From Pelargonium tetragonum (Eukaryota; Streptophyta; Magnoliopsida; Geraniales; Geraniaceae): 64,000 nucleotides of DNA. The translations under genes were made by a program, and so were the position numbers. Shown piece by piece: positions 27,221 to 40,360 of the stretch (position 1 is its first letter; each line of letters opens with the position of its first letter). The stretch is from positions 124,001 to 188,000 of the forward strand of contig JAYMTL010000017.1 in assembly GCA_036897445.1 (NCBI GenBank), written 5' to 3'. The notes under the pieces were generated by a model, which was not told the DNA's origin, made no database searches, and saw only the letters and a program-made list of their open reading frames with translations.

Positions 27221-28110
27221 AATTTTATTTGCCAGTCTGGTTTCAGCTTAGGGGCACTGGCGCAAAATTTGTCAGTATCTTTAACAAAAAGCATGTAGTC
27301 CAAGACAGTGGAAAGGGTCAATCTCGTTGAATCCGTTCTGAGGGAAAGCATAGCGCCTAAAGCATGGAGTTTGATATCTATAAAAAAAAGAATGAAGAAT
27401 TTATTTACTAGTTAGTTTACAGGACGGGTCAGACTTTAGTGTTCGGTCTTATTGAAGCAAAAAAACTCTGGGTTACTCTGTTACAAAAGCTCTCTGTTGC
27501 CAGTTTCTTTGTCTTGTTCTTCCTTCTCATTAGCATTAGAGAGGGACCCTTTATAGGTTGGTACGGCTTCCACTTGAGTTGAGTAAGGTTGCCTCTGGAC
27601 TTACTGATTTAGCTATCTAAGGTAATTCATCAAACAAAAGAACCCCGTAAAAAACTCTCATTAGGTTGAAAAGGGAATGAAAGGCTCTCTAAACTATATA
27701 TATATAGATTTCTAGACATTACATTATATATAGATAAAACCCGGGTTGAATAAATCTGCATTCCCTTTCTACGAACTTTGACTGGAGTCAGTCTTTCCTT
27801 ACAAGTTATATAGTTTTTCTGATATAGTTTGAGTACTGAGTTTTTCTTTTATTGGAAGCATTTCCGCCTTGAATGTCAAATCTAGGGTCTTACAGAAATC
27901 GAAGTTTATGAGGTTTCCAATTTCAGATTAATTAAGAGGTTTACAGGGCCCTAGATTAGGGGATTTGACAAGTAGGATATAGTTCTTAGTGTTAGCTCCG
28001 GAGTCTTCCTCACTGCGCTATTGAGCTTATTGATAAAGAGGGTCTAGCTTTCCCCTAAGTGAGTGAATAGCTGGGATTTCCTAGTAACGAGGCCAAGCCC
28101 ACACCGTGTC
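27220..28110 (+). repeat. G-rich block; collinear with 21865-22330
   Basis: Matches occur in order: CTCATTAGGTTGAAAAGG (about 27657), GCATTCCCTTT (27759), TTGGAAGCATTTCC (27853) with TTGAATGTCAAAT, and TAGCTGGGATTT (28068). The same series lies at about 21873, 21950, 22011 and 22316. Spacing differs by up to about 100 bases, so indels have accumulated. Confidence 0.65.
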
Positions 28111-30580
28111 TTAATATTATGAAATAGCACTCATGTAGAACCGGTAAGTACATAAATCTAAGTTTTATTGCTTAGGTTTATCCTGGTTTCCTACCTATAA
28201 AAGGATTCTGTTATGCAATTATAACCAAAAAGTCTCAATCAAAAAAGCCTTACATTAGCTTCAAGCAACTTAGAATTAGAATAGGTCACTCCTTCCCACA
28301 ACTGAGCCATAATATCTACACTAAAAAAAGAAGAAAAAGGGAATATACTGAACTGGGCCTACTCCATAAGAAAACACTTAGATTTTCGTTCCCCCTTTTT
28401 GACAATTCTTTTCCGCAGGTAAAAAAAGTACTGAATTAGGAAGATTTTTGATGAAAGGTTCGGGTATACCTTAAAAGGTTTATAAAAGGAAATCAGATAT
28501 CACAGGTTTCTAAAATCTCTACGCCCGATTTATATCATTCTTTTAGAGCTCATTTCTAACTAATAGCAGGATTTCCCTAAAAAAGACAAGAAAGGAAAAG
28601 AGGGAGTCCCGAATCCTGTTAGTACTATTTTCCTTACCCCTATGTGTTATGCTTAAAAAGTAGTTTTGTAATTGTGGAAATAGAGAGGGAATGCCAAAGA
28701 GAATCTATTTTTGCAAGAACTTCGTCCCCGAAATTAAAAATACGTAAGAATACCCAGATTTTGAATCTAGTGGATTTTTTAGTAAAGTTTTTAACCTGGT
28801 TTAAATGATATTCTTTTCTGTTTTAATCGCTAATTGAGTATATGGCATAGGAACCCGGGATAGCCCGTTTTTAGAAAAACCCTAAGACTGAAAGACTGAA
28901 AAGTAAGTAAGTGCCTCTATTTAACAAAGATTTGATTCGAGGATAAGTATACAAAGCACAGAACCTTGAGAGCGTAGGACTTGAAACCAGAAACATGACA
29001 ATTTATAATAGCCAAGAAACTTTCATTAGGATCCGGGGCTTTATCGGTCCTAGAATCCTCCAAAAAATTTGAATTATTCCTTAATAGCATCAAAAATTTT
29101 TTTAGCTTACTCTGTAAAAAGGAAATGCATAGTAAAGCCTGGCCAAAAGTGAGAGGCTTCTTTGTCATAAAAAGCTATTCTCGGAAGAATTTATAAGTGG
29201 GTATCCGTCGGGTTTAAAGTATAAAATATCTAAGGCAATGCGCCAAAATATGAGCAAAAAATTGAACTGCACTAAAATTTAACGTTACTCTCCTCCTTGA
29301 TATTGCGGACCCTTTCCGCATAGAAGACCCCGACGTCTTTTATTACAAAGCTAAACCGAGCTTTTTGAATACTTATTAAACGGGAACCCTAAAGTATAAC
29401 TAGAAGGTGGCACTAGCTTGCTTATTCTTCAAGATAGATAATCCCTATAAAACCCCACTTTGAATGAATAGTACTAAAAAACAACAAATTACGGATATAC
29501 CTCCGCCCTTTCTTAATAAGCTAAAAAAACTTTTATAAAAGGGGTTTAAGAATCGGGAGTTTGATATTAATCAAGAAAGAATTTCTTTTTTTATAACTAT
29601 CCCTAATCTGGTATTTGCACTTTTTATTAAGAGGAAGCGGATCCTTAATTAAGGGGTCCTTTTTATATAGAACTAAAATCAAATGAAAAATCCAGGTTAG
29701 TGGCTGAGCAGGAATTACCCATAGCAATACAAAGGAAAGGCCTCCTTTGTTACTATTTAGGAAGGGCTTTAGCTTACATTTTATGAAGGCAGGCGTTCCC
29801 GTATATATAACACTAATACACAAGTAGATTGACTTTTAAAAACTCAGCTTATCCCGATAGTAATGTTTAGTCAGGGGATTTTGACTCTTTGTTAAAAGAG
29901 AAGTTTTTACGCCATTTCGATAAGTATGAGCTGTCTCTTTTGAAGGAAACGCCTTGGGAACTGCTCCCTAATTCTTTTTTTTTATAGAGTCTTTTGAGTT
30001 GACATAAAGAAATTCGCGAGAAAAGTCCAGTTATTTGTCAAAATTTTGGGTAAATAAATTTGCTTGATGGGCCCCATCTTCTCAGTAAGAAGGACTCTAT
30101 TTTCAAACACCTTAACTTAGAACTAGACAGGCTAAATCAATGCAAAGCGCGTGGTTTTACTCAAATTAGTCATTCTTATAGTAAGGTAGTGCCCCCGGAT
30201 ACCTGGTATAGCTTTCGAGAAATTCCTTTGTTGTTTGCTGGGTTTTATAATAAAAACTTTATCATAAAGGAAAAAGTACTGTACTCCCGGACCCTTAAAA
30301 AGCTTTATCTACTTGATCTATAAGGAAGCCTTGCTACTTTTACAACATGCGCGGGTGAATTTGTCTTTCTATTTAAGAATTTTCAATAAGAACCAAGGGA
30401 AACCCAGCTAGATCCTAGGGAGCCCCTTTTGATAGTCAATAAGCACATGAGACGAAAAGTTTGATTTTTCATTTAAGCTTTCCCTGTTAGGAATGCAGGC
30501 TACTCTCTAAAAAAGACTTTGAGAGCAAAAGAAGTTTCTTTCAGATAATAAGCTATTTCTCGGGGTATTTTACCTATACT
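28110..30580. other. AT-rich intergenic stretch, no gene seen
   Basis: No gene recognised; frames stay at or below 96 codons. A near-palindrome centred on CCTTAATTAAGG lies at 29639-29659. Confidence 0.65.
29639..29659. repeat. palindrome centred on CCTTAATTAAGG
   Basis: The perfect 12-base core is flanked by GGAT and GGTCC, which extend the stem with one mismatch or bulge. The same 12-base core recurs at 52270-52281. Confidence 0.6.
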
Positions 30581-32120
30581 TCTATGAGAGTCGATAATAT
30601 GGACTTCAATAGGGTGCTTTTTCTAGTATATGACAATTCTAAGCAGCTAAGAGTTTAGGATTATAAGAAATTTGGCTTGTCCTTTTGTCAGGTACTCCGT
30701 TAGTTTTAGGTTAGCCGCTTCATTATATTAGACAAGGAATGTAGAAAGAGGGTGAGGCAGTCAATTCTTGAATCTTTAACGAAGGAGATAGATTTCCTAT
30801 TGCCGGGCCAATAAAAAGTGCTTTTGGTATTTAGAACCCGTTTTTGGGATTGCTAGATCTCTTCGATATCTCCTCAATCACAACTTCTTTGTGCTTTCAT
30901 TTACCTAACCAGAAAAGGTTGGTTGACAGGTCTAAGTTCAGTGCTGTAAGGTTCTGGGTAGGAGTCTAAATGAAGCAATTCAAGTCTAAATCAATCTAGT
31001 GCAGGGGCTCTGATTAGGTTCATGAAATAGGTAAAATCGGGTTAGTTAGTATCTCAACTGCAAAGAATCGAGATTCTCAAACTTATGGATAATAACTTGA
31101 GTAGGATTCTGTTTGATTTGTACTCCTTTGCTTCTTTCACTTTGACTAATGGGAGATCTTAGGAGTGTGGCACCTTTTTCTTGGCTTCTACTTCGTAAAG
31201 TGGGTAGGCTATAAACTAGTAGACTTTTATGTTTGCTTGCTATAAGAGGTTTATATCAGGAGATGAATTCCCTAGGTTTCTAGCTGCTGAAGGCAAGCTT
31301 TAGCTTGGAGAATTCTAGGGTTTGATTTTAGAATTGGAGTGAAGCTAACATTCTTTGATGGTATAAACCGGATTCCTAGGATCTTTCTGATTGTAGCACT
31401 TAGAGTTTTGTATTCCAGGTATTTGGAGTGTAAGCCGAGAGATCTGTTTAGCTGGTAATTTAGGATAGACAGGTTCTTCTTTCTCTTTGTTTTAGGAAGG
31501 AAATTGGTATCTTAGTTTTTTCTGTAGCTAATGGAAAGCCGAGGCATCCTTGTATTCTAGTAGCTCTTGGCTCGGAATTGTAGATCTTTGCTTTGACATT
31601 CTTGGCAGCTAAAGGTAATCCTCTATTAAAGTCTTTGTTCTGCAGTCTCTCAAATCTCAAAGGTCTCCCAATCGAGCTAAATTTTACCTTCAACACAGGG
31701 GACTTCCAGGACTAAAAGTGTCCATATATCAATATAGGGCTGCGCATAAGATTTTGTTCAGCAAAGTACAAAGTATCTGAGAAGTTAAAAAAATGAAGGA
31801 AGACTCAAAGAGTTGGTAATCTGGTTAAGTGTAAGCCAATAGGGAGCCCTCTTCGCCTGCATTTCTAGAGCGCACTGTCCCCTTTGTATTGGGTTTCCTT
31901 GTCTATATTCTTAGAGTATTATAAGAGCTTGAGGAACTCAGAAACGGAAGACTAAAAAAAGATTCCAGAGAAGGAGTTCTTTAGATGTTCAAAAAGATAA
32001 GTCTAACTTCTCAAGCATAGGATTTTTTCTATACCTACAAAGAAGGACTAGAAAAGGAAAATGCCGAAACACCTGGGATTGGAAATCCACGGTAAGACTC
32101 TATATTTTATATGTAACTGA
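30580..32120 (+). repeat. G-rich block; diverged repeat copy
   Basis: 30759-30837 repeats in order the two markers seen at 7303-7360. CCCTAGGTTTCTAGCTGCT near 31270 resembles TAGGTTTCTGGTTCT of other blocks. An 83-codon or shorter frame on each strand is the most it offers, and none is recognisable. Confidence 0.5.
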
Positions 32121-35100
32121 GGATCACGAAATTCTCTTTGTACCCAACTTCAAAGAGGTCGAGGCTTAGCAAGTTTAAAACAGTAGGGACTCCCTGGGGC
32201 GCTCATGATTTATCCTTTCATTTCTAGTAAATTCTTTCTTGGAAGTCCTTCATTATTTCATTATATTGGGTCTTTTGGGGTTTGATTATCCCAACCTTAA
32301 CTTGTTTGAATAAAAAAGAGCGCCTCCACTACAGAGGCAGTTGGCCCACGTTTCGTTAAATAATTTATATAGACCCTACCCGTCAGTGCTAGCTCTTCAG
32401 TGAATTCATTAGGATTTCTTTCGAAAGCGTATAGTTTTCCTTTCAAAACTTAGGGTTTCCTATTACTTTGACTCTATGGGCTTGCCTAAAGTCCTTACAA
32501 GCTATTTTTATCCTATACAAACAAAGACAGCTTTCCAGTTCTTCCAAAGGGCTCGCTATAGGGTGATGTCTCTAGACCTGATTTACGAAAACCCTTAGCC
32601 AGCTACTTAACAGTTATTTAAGATTTTTTAAGGGGCTACTTATCCAACTAAAAGCTATAATGAGGCCAAAACTAGATCCTTTTTTATTGGAATGATAAGG
32701 ACCTGAATTGGAGTTAATAAATTAAGAAACCACAAAAACTCTAAGTTACACCTGCTCTAAAGTAGGCCCAACTTCTGGTTAGTAGAGACACTAAAAGTCT
32801 AATTAAGAAAAAGCTTCAAATACTTAGATTTTAGTAGGAACCCTTAAATTAGAATCTAACCGATTTGAACCCTTTGGTTTTGCAGTGAAGAAGTCCTTGC
32901 CTTACTTTCAATTCAATTACAAGTTCGTTATTAGCAGTCTTAGCAAGGAAGTCTAGAATACAAGTGTAGTATCCATAAATCTCTTTCTATATACGCGAGA
33001 TCTAAGTTCATTTGAAAAGTAGTAACCTAGTAAAGCTTAAAGCCTTTTCCTAACATCAGACGTAAAGTACAAGGAATTCTACTGAGTGTAAGTCCTTTGT
33101 CTTTTGTCTAAGGGATTCCATAAAATATTCCAAAGTTTTCTATTTCTAAACTGACCCACAAATCTAGAATTGTTTTCTTTTTTATTTTGAATGAATATCG
33201 AGTTTGTAGACTTAGATTTACAGGATCCATATATTAGGATTAGGAAATTGTAACTAAATTCATAGAGAACTGAACTATGTCATTTTAGGGCAAATTTTAA
33301 AAAAGAATACATTCATTTAGCTATAACAAAGAAAAAAGGTAACGAAGTTAATAGAAAGAATCAATATATAAAATTCTTGCTAACACTATAAAATCTTTCA
33401 TTTGACTCGGAAAAACTCTACCTATATTTAGACTCTGATGTGGAACCTTTCACTACTATGCTTTAGAGAATTCCCTTCTCTTTCTATCTGTACTATAAGA
33501 CACTACCCTTTAAGAATTATAGAAACTCAGCTTGATTAACTTGTCCAGGAATCCAAATTTTCAAAGTGAAAACTATAGAGACAGGAAAACACTCGCAACT
33601 CTTAAGAGGTACCCGAAAGAGAGTCTAGCCAAAGACGACTCCTAAAAAAATCTGCCCGTTTTGGTGTGTACGAGGGAAAACTAACCCGAAGAAGGAACAT
33701 GAATCCTTGAGTCCCTCTAATACCATGGCCACGGGAGGACCGCCTGAAACTTCTTGCGTAGAAAGAACTCCGCAGTTTTTTATGATTAGCTTGATAAAAG
33801 GATCCTGTAGGAAATTTTGAAGTAAGCCTAGACTCTAATCTAAAAGGAGACAAATCAAAGTCTTAAAGCTCCTTTTACTTATTCTTGTATTCCGCTGTTA
33901 ATAGTTTGTTTCATTAAGGCTATAGCCCACAACTCTAAAATACAAATTTTTTCTAGTTACATAACAGATTAGGGGCTCTTTTTCTGCAAAGACAATACTA
34001 CTTTTGTTAAGGCTTTTGCATAGTTTCTAGAGGATTAAAAAAGCCCCGACGAAAAAGTGGGTAAACCTTATTTAAGTCCAATTTCGGGCTCTTATGATTA
34101 TACTGCTCTCGAAAACAGGAACTTCAAAACGCGAGCACTCTCATGTCAGTCTTTTCTTTTAAAGCCCCCTCCATGTCCCAAAAACTCCTTAGCTTTGTAT
34201 ACCCGCTAAGCCGTAATTTTTCCTTTATTTACATTAGAAAAAAGCCAAATAAAGTAGAACCCGCAAGCCTGAGAAGTGCCTTTTTTATAGAAAAGACTCT
34301 ACATAATTTGAACTTATACGTCTCCAAAGTTACCAGGCAGGTGTTAAGACATTTGTGAAGCCCCGCTTTTTTATAGGAAACCTCGTAAAGGTAACAAAGG
34401 GGGTGTGTGCTTAATGGATTAAGAGTTCCAAAAGTGAAATAGAGCATAAACTTTTGACTTCTTTACAAAGCAAGGAGGCTTCTGCGGGACTTTTAAATAA
34501 GCACCCTCCTAGTCAAGGAAGATTCTTCTCTTTGGGGAACCCTTGCTTATATATGGAACAGTAAATCCAATCCAAAGGCTAAGCTCCTAAGACTTTTTAG
34601 AATATACAAAACTGGTTTTTAGTTTGTAAAAGAGCTATATCTAACCTACGAGTAAGATAGTAGTCTTGCCGCAGAACTTAGCTCCGGTGTGCACAGAACC
34701 CACGACCAATCTACATATTAAAAAGGGGAACCTCTTAACATTCTACTAGTCCCAGCTCAAATAGAACCCGCCCGACTGCATGCAACTAACTCTTTTTAGT
34801 TTTAAGGGGTTCCTTATCTATCAAAGTTCGTGCTTTGAGCTCAAGCTTTGAATTTTATATACACTCCCTCAAGGGGCAACATAGGTTGCATAAAGTGGAG
34901 CATAATAAGAATCTCCTGTCGAGCTTGTAGGTTTTATCCGATTGATATGGAGCCTTAAAAAAGAAATGAAGTCTAAAATCTTGTATAGCCAAAAACCTCT
35001 CGAGTTTGCCATTAAGTGTGTATAACTAGCATTAGTACTTAAAAGAATAAAGAATGTTCTAGCTCCAAGGCAAGGCGAGTTCTCGTTAAAGTTGTTATCG

Positions 35101-36480
35101 TAAAAAGTTCTATTTCTAGTCTTGTGTTAGGGATCTCCTGAGTACTACAAAGTTTTCCTGCAATAAGAAAGAACTCACTTTTGAGTTAGAAAGGGTTCGA
35201 ACTCCTACCCAAGTAGATCAAATGTATACTTAAAAAAATGTCAATGCTCAAAAGCAAAATCACATTCTCTAAAAAAGAAGTATTAACGACCAGGCCTTTT
35301 GTTAATATTCCAAGGATTCTCGGATCTTGCATTTGATTTGACTTCAATATTTATAGCTCGGATTTAGCTCTTTGTATGTAAGAATTAGTTTTTTCATGAG
35401 AAATTCCGATCTCAGGATCTTGTGTCGAGGAAGTAAAACGATTAAAGCTTCAAACAGCCAACAAAAGAGGAAATAGAGTCAAAGCTACTCTTACATGCAA
35501 ATTTTGGTAAACAATCCAGTAAATCTAAGCTTATATTAATTTAGAAATATTAAAGACAGTGGGCCCTCCTAACTTTGAGCATTTAATTAGATAAATGATT
35601 GTCAACAGTTTCTCTTAAGCTTTTTTTTTGAATCAATTTAGAAGAAAATTTCTTTGTCTTTCTATTTCCTCTTCCCGGGGGCTTTTTAATTTCTAAAGAG
35701 ATCCCCTAGACTTTTTAGTCAAGAAGATTGGTAAAAACTTAACTGACGGAAAGTTTCGCTTATGCACGCTCTTTATTCCTCTGTTTCATCTTAAGAGAAT
35801 TTTTTATGATTCCAAATTTCCGCTAGTTAACTATACTACTTATCTATCTAGAGACTCCTTTATTCACAAAAATAGGAGTGCACTCTATTCGGGAAGAGAC
35901 GGACTTTTAAGGACTATTACGACGCTGTAGGATTCCATAAAAAGACAATAGGTACCTACCCCACTTTTACCTACTTATAAAATAACAAGTCGATGAAAAA
36001 AAGCATGTAAAAAGGGAGTTTTTTGCTTAAAAGTCTTCCATTCCTGGACAGCGCTTTTATCTTTCTAGACTATAGATATAAAAAGACATAGAGAATCCTG
36101 TGCAATACAATTTGACCTTTTGGATCAAAGCAGCAAATGCTTTTTATCATTTACACTAATTAAAATCTCTTATACTTAGAGCACTCGATACGTTGTCCTA
36201 AAATCCCCTTTTCTTATATTGAGTAATTGTATATGGGTTTCCGACTCTTACCTCTTGCTTTCTTGTTGTAGTACCTATACCGTATAGTGTACCCTTTCTT
36301 TCCTAGACTTATAACAAGCTAATAAACCCTATAAAAAAGAAATGCACGTACTAATCTAACTAGTAAAGGTAGGAAGAAGAATAAGACATTAGCAACAAAG
36401 AATATAGCTTCTTGCTTCCTCTATTACCTCATATTCTACTATAAGATAGGTATAGCTCCTACTATGTCTACTGTAGCTCT
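32120..36480. other. AT-rich intergenic stretch, no gene seen
   Basis: Over 4 kb with no recognised gene or RNA. Overlapping opposite-strand frames near 34143-34447 are about chance length. Around 36240-36480 the sequence becomes T/C-rich, somewhat like 61960-63060. Confidence 0.65.
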
Positions 36481-37040
36481 TACCCCTTCTCCTTCCAAAG
36501 AATCCTAAACAAGGAATCTAGAACAAAAGAGTTTAGCCTGTTAGGTATAGGAGATCTAAGTCAAAGAAGGAATCTAAAGCTAAGTCAACAAAAGAAGAGT
36601 CCCAAATAGGTCAAAGAAGTCTAGGTTATGAAATAAAGAATAAAAAGAATCTGGCTCAAAGAAAGAAGTCAGTTCAAACTATTAAAGCAAAAAAACTGAG
36701 GGATTCTTCACTTCAAGCTGTGAGATTGAGATTTCAATATAGGAGATTCTCTTGTCCCTGTTACTAGGGATGAAAACTTTTTCGATTTCGGATCGAGCAA
36801 AGGTGTGTCTGAGTGCTTTTACAGGGGGATTCCTATGAGGTTCAAGGTTGGTAGTTGATAGCTAATAAAAGTAAATGGGTCCTTTTTTTAACTGGTAACC
36901 AGAAAAAGAACAGGTTCTTCTAATAAGTTATTTTTAAGTTATAAAGGATTTTGAACCCACGGTCAAAGGTTCCGCTAATTTATGATTTACCGAATGTCAT
37001 TTTAAAGAATTAATGGACACCCTAGAGTATCTTTTAAACG
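36480..37040 (+). repeat. purine-rich block
   Basis: Plus-strand A and G dominate, with many AAAGAAG and AATCTAAAG words. The texture resembles 25390-25540, inside the unrecognised open frame. No reading frame of note is present here. Confidence 0.35.
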
Positions 37041-40000
37041 GAAGGTTTAGGGGAATAGATGCTCGATCTATGGGAGACTCCTGCTATCCTATTTTAAGAA
37101 ATCCCTTACTATAGAGTAAATCAAGTAAAATGAAAATGACTTAGAATTTGTATCTACTAGAATTACCACAATAAAACTCCTTTTGAATAGAGTTTGGGTG
37201 CCTATGCAAGCCCTGATGTGAACTAATTCTCGACGGGTTTGACTAGGTTTCTTTGAAATGACTTGCTTTTTAGAAATTCCCTCTTTTTCATTCTATTGCA
37301 TTCATCGTGGAAACACAGAAACAGACTCTCTTTAAGAGCAACTCCTTACTTCATTACTATCTTTGACTCTCCTGAAAAAGACCCTGTCAACTTGTCTAGC
37401 TAACCAAAAAAGGGAGTGCCCGATAACGATAAAGGGAAACCCGGCTTACTCCTTATACTACGACTCTTTACTTAACTTAGGCCTTGCTTACTACACGAGT
37501 TAGTAAAAAAGAAAAAGGAAGGGACTACATTGAAAGCTAAACAAAATTCTATTAAAGTACACAAAACTTTTTTTTTTGAATTGGCGGATAGTTCCTCGTT
37601 TAAGAAAGAAACTACTCTAATAAAAGCCCCGGCCTAACTTTTTTAGGGTATGTTAAGGGGAAGAAACCTAAATAAAACAACTCAATTCGGGTATAGAGTT
37701 AAAAACCCAGATGGTTATCTTTCTTTCATTACTCAGTATAGCGGCTTCAATCCTGCCTATCCCTCGAATAACTTATCGCCGGGTAAGTTCCTTATACTTA
37801 TAACTTATATCAATCTTAGTTCCAAGGTAACCCCTAGTACCACAAAAACAAGGGCTCAAAAACTCAATTTTCAGTGCTTTGATACAGCTACTCGAGTTCT
37901 TTAGGTACTCTATAACCCCAGTATCTTAACCCGCTTGGACTAAGAAATTTTAATAACTATACTGCCGAATTTGACTAATATTAAAAAGTGAGCTCTGGAT
38001 TGTGTAATATAAAGAAAACTTACACGCACAGAGTCTTCTTGATACCAGGTACGAAGACTTTGAAGTACTAAAGCAAATATTATGAAAATCAGAATTAGAA
38101 AGACTTAAAGCTTTGTAACTTTACCTTTTCGAGACACCAGAATTCCTGGGCTCTTGAGATTATGATAAAGAGTTTGTAAGATTTTATCCTCTATAATGGT
38201 ATGAAATCGCGGAATCCTTGCACTAAATAAAGAAAATTTCATTTAAGAGAGTTAAAGGGACACCTTTTACTTACAAGGCTATCACCCAATTTGTATCAGA
38301 TCCTTATAAGTTCTAGCCAGAGACCTTTAGTTTACTTAAGGAGTTCCTAGTACACCACCTTTACGCATGTCCCCCCCAAGGCCCCTTTTCTATTTTATAT
38401 TAGAGTCAGCGCGCTACCTGTATTGAAAAGTGGAGTCCATAACGAACGAATTCTAGTTTTTCCAGCCGTATAAATAAAACAAAAGAAGTCTTCTACAAGA
38501 CCCCTATTAAGAAACAAGGTCTAGCTTTCGAGAAGCAAACTAAGATAAAAAAAGAAAGAAGATATTAGCAGCTATGAATAAGAAATTTATAAGAAAACAA
38601 AAGCAAAGAAGCCCTTTGGGTATTATAAAGTATCTATGTACTATCAAAAAACTATCTAATCTTAAAGCAAGCACTCGGTAACATTGACACTATAATGCTC
38701 TCCCTAAGGTCCTATACTATTAAAGGATAAGCTACATAGCACAAAAGGAACCTTAGAGAGAGAGACAAACTTTCCTACTGTCCTAGTTTTATAAAAGCAG
38801 AAAACAGAAAGAAAAAGAGGATCCTCCTTGATAAATTTCCGCCGAAGACTCACTAATAAAAATTCAATAGAAAAAAGCCTAAGTTATTATCGAGAATTGC
38901 GAAAAAACGTTTACGGGTCTCCTTACTTAAGTTAAGGGGGGGTTTCTCACTCCTTTTGTGCTCGATTTAAGACATCCCAGAGTTCCTTTTTAGATATCTA
39001 TCAGATTCCTTTAGTCTTGGTTTTCTAGACTTTTTACCCTTTTCAATTTCCTGGACTTTATCCTCGGTAAACTGGATCGGGATCTTTTTATTAATCCAAA
39101 GAGATTTGGGGATTGGAAACCTAAAACTTGTAGCTTTATACTCTCAAGTGTCTCTTGAATTCTACGTAATTGAACACTTGAAACAAGGAAACTTAAGGGA
39201 AACTTTGTTTATTCTCCCTAAAAACCTTTCACCAAAAGACACTGGCTACAAGGGTTTGAATCCTATCAAACTTTTCTTTCCCTTTTCAACCTTATCTATC
39301 CCAAATTGGTCCGCTTTTTTCTCATATCCATCTTCCAACTGCTTACTTTGTTTCATATCCTTTTTCTTTCCGTATCACATTTCTTCTTATGCCTGTTACC
39401 TAGTACCTCTTAGCTTGACCTTTCTTAGGATTAGGAGATACCTGTCTTTGTTTGTAAACTACGGGTAGCTCTATCGAGTTTATATGCTAGTTTTTAATAT
39501 TTCACTCAAAAAGAAGAGACACATAAAATTGAGTCTCCGGATTCAAAAGTAATAGAATCTTTTCAAACCTTTCTAGGGAATCCTTGCAAATAACAAGTAA
39601 GGAACTTTACCCGGTTCCTCCTGACAATTCTAATCTTGGGTTTTTTTCTAGTCTCACCATCACTTTTTGAATAGATTCTAAGAGCGCTCCCCGAATGAGT
39701 GTTGTATTGCCTTAACATTTCTAAACGCTTGTGAAGTAAGAAAGTTTCAGCTCTGAGCTATAGTCCTTGAAGGAACTCCTGCAGTTTAACCACTTTAAGA
39801 AAGATTCTCTTTTTCCGTAAGCATGCTAAACTAAACCGGGCCGGGACTGACAGATATAGTATTAGATCTACCAATAAAATCTACAAACTATTAAATACAA
39901 CTTCTCTTAAACAAGGGCCCTTGGCTCTTAAGTCTATAAAAGAAGGAAGTTTTCCTTTACCCGAGTGGAGTACTCAAGAATTCCTTTGTATGGAAAGCTC

Positions 40001-40360
40001 TTACTAAAAAAAACTTCTTTGAATTCTAGTTTAGCTCCAAACTTTAGACTTGAACTATTTACATACTTTAAAGTTCTTTTCTTTAGAATAGCTTATTATA
40101 GAGTGCGGCTCGGCACTTTCTACCCTTAATCCAAGAGTAAACCCTCTGCTACTTCCCCTTCAAATTACCTATCTTCCTGCTTGTTATATAAAACCTGAAA
40201 CGCTCCCACTCTTACTTTAATACAAACTTCCTTCAAATCTTAATAAGCTAAAAAGTGAGATCTCATACGCATAAATCGGAACCCCCCTAGAAAAAAGCTG
40301 CATCTTCTTGCGTTTACTTTTCTTACTGTATAATGGACTTTCTCTTTCTAGTTTTGCTTC
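37040..40360. other. AT-rich intergenic stretch, no gene seen
   Basis: The longest frame is 120 codons (39106-39468, TTG start) in a C/T-rich stretch where stops are scarce; I recognise nothing in it. No RNA genes seen. Confidence 0.6.

Noticed and set aside
35180-35215. AGGGTTCGAACTCCT, resembling a T arm
   Set aside because: The stem fails beyond three pairs and there is no D or anticodon arm upstream.
39106-39468. 120-codon plus-strand frame from a TTG start
   Set aside because: It lies in a C/T-rich stretch where stop codons are scarce. The composition alone explains the length, and nothing in the protein is recognisable.
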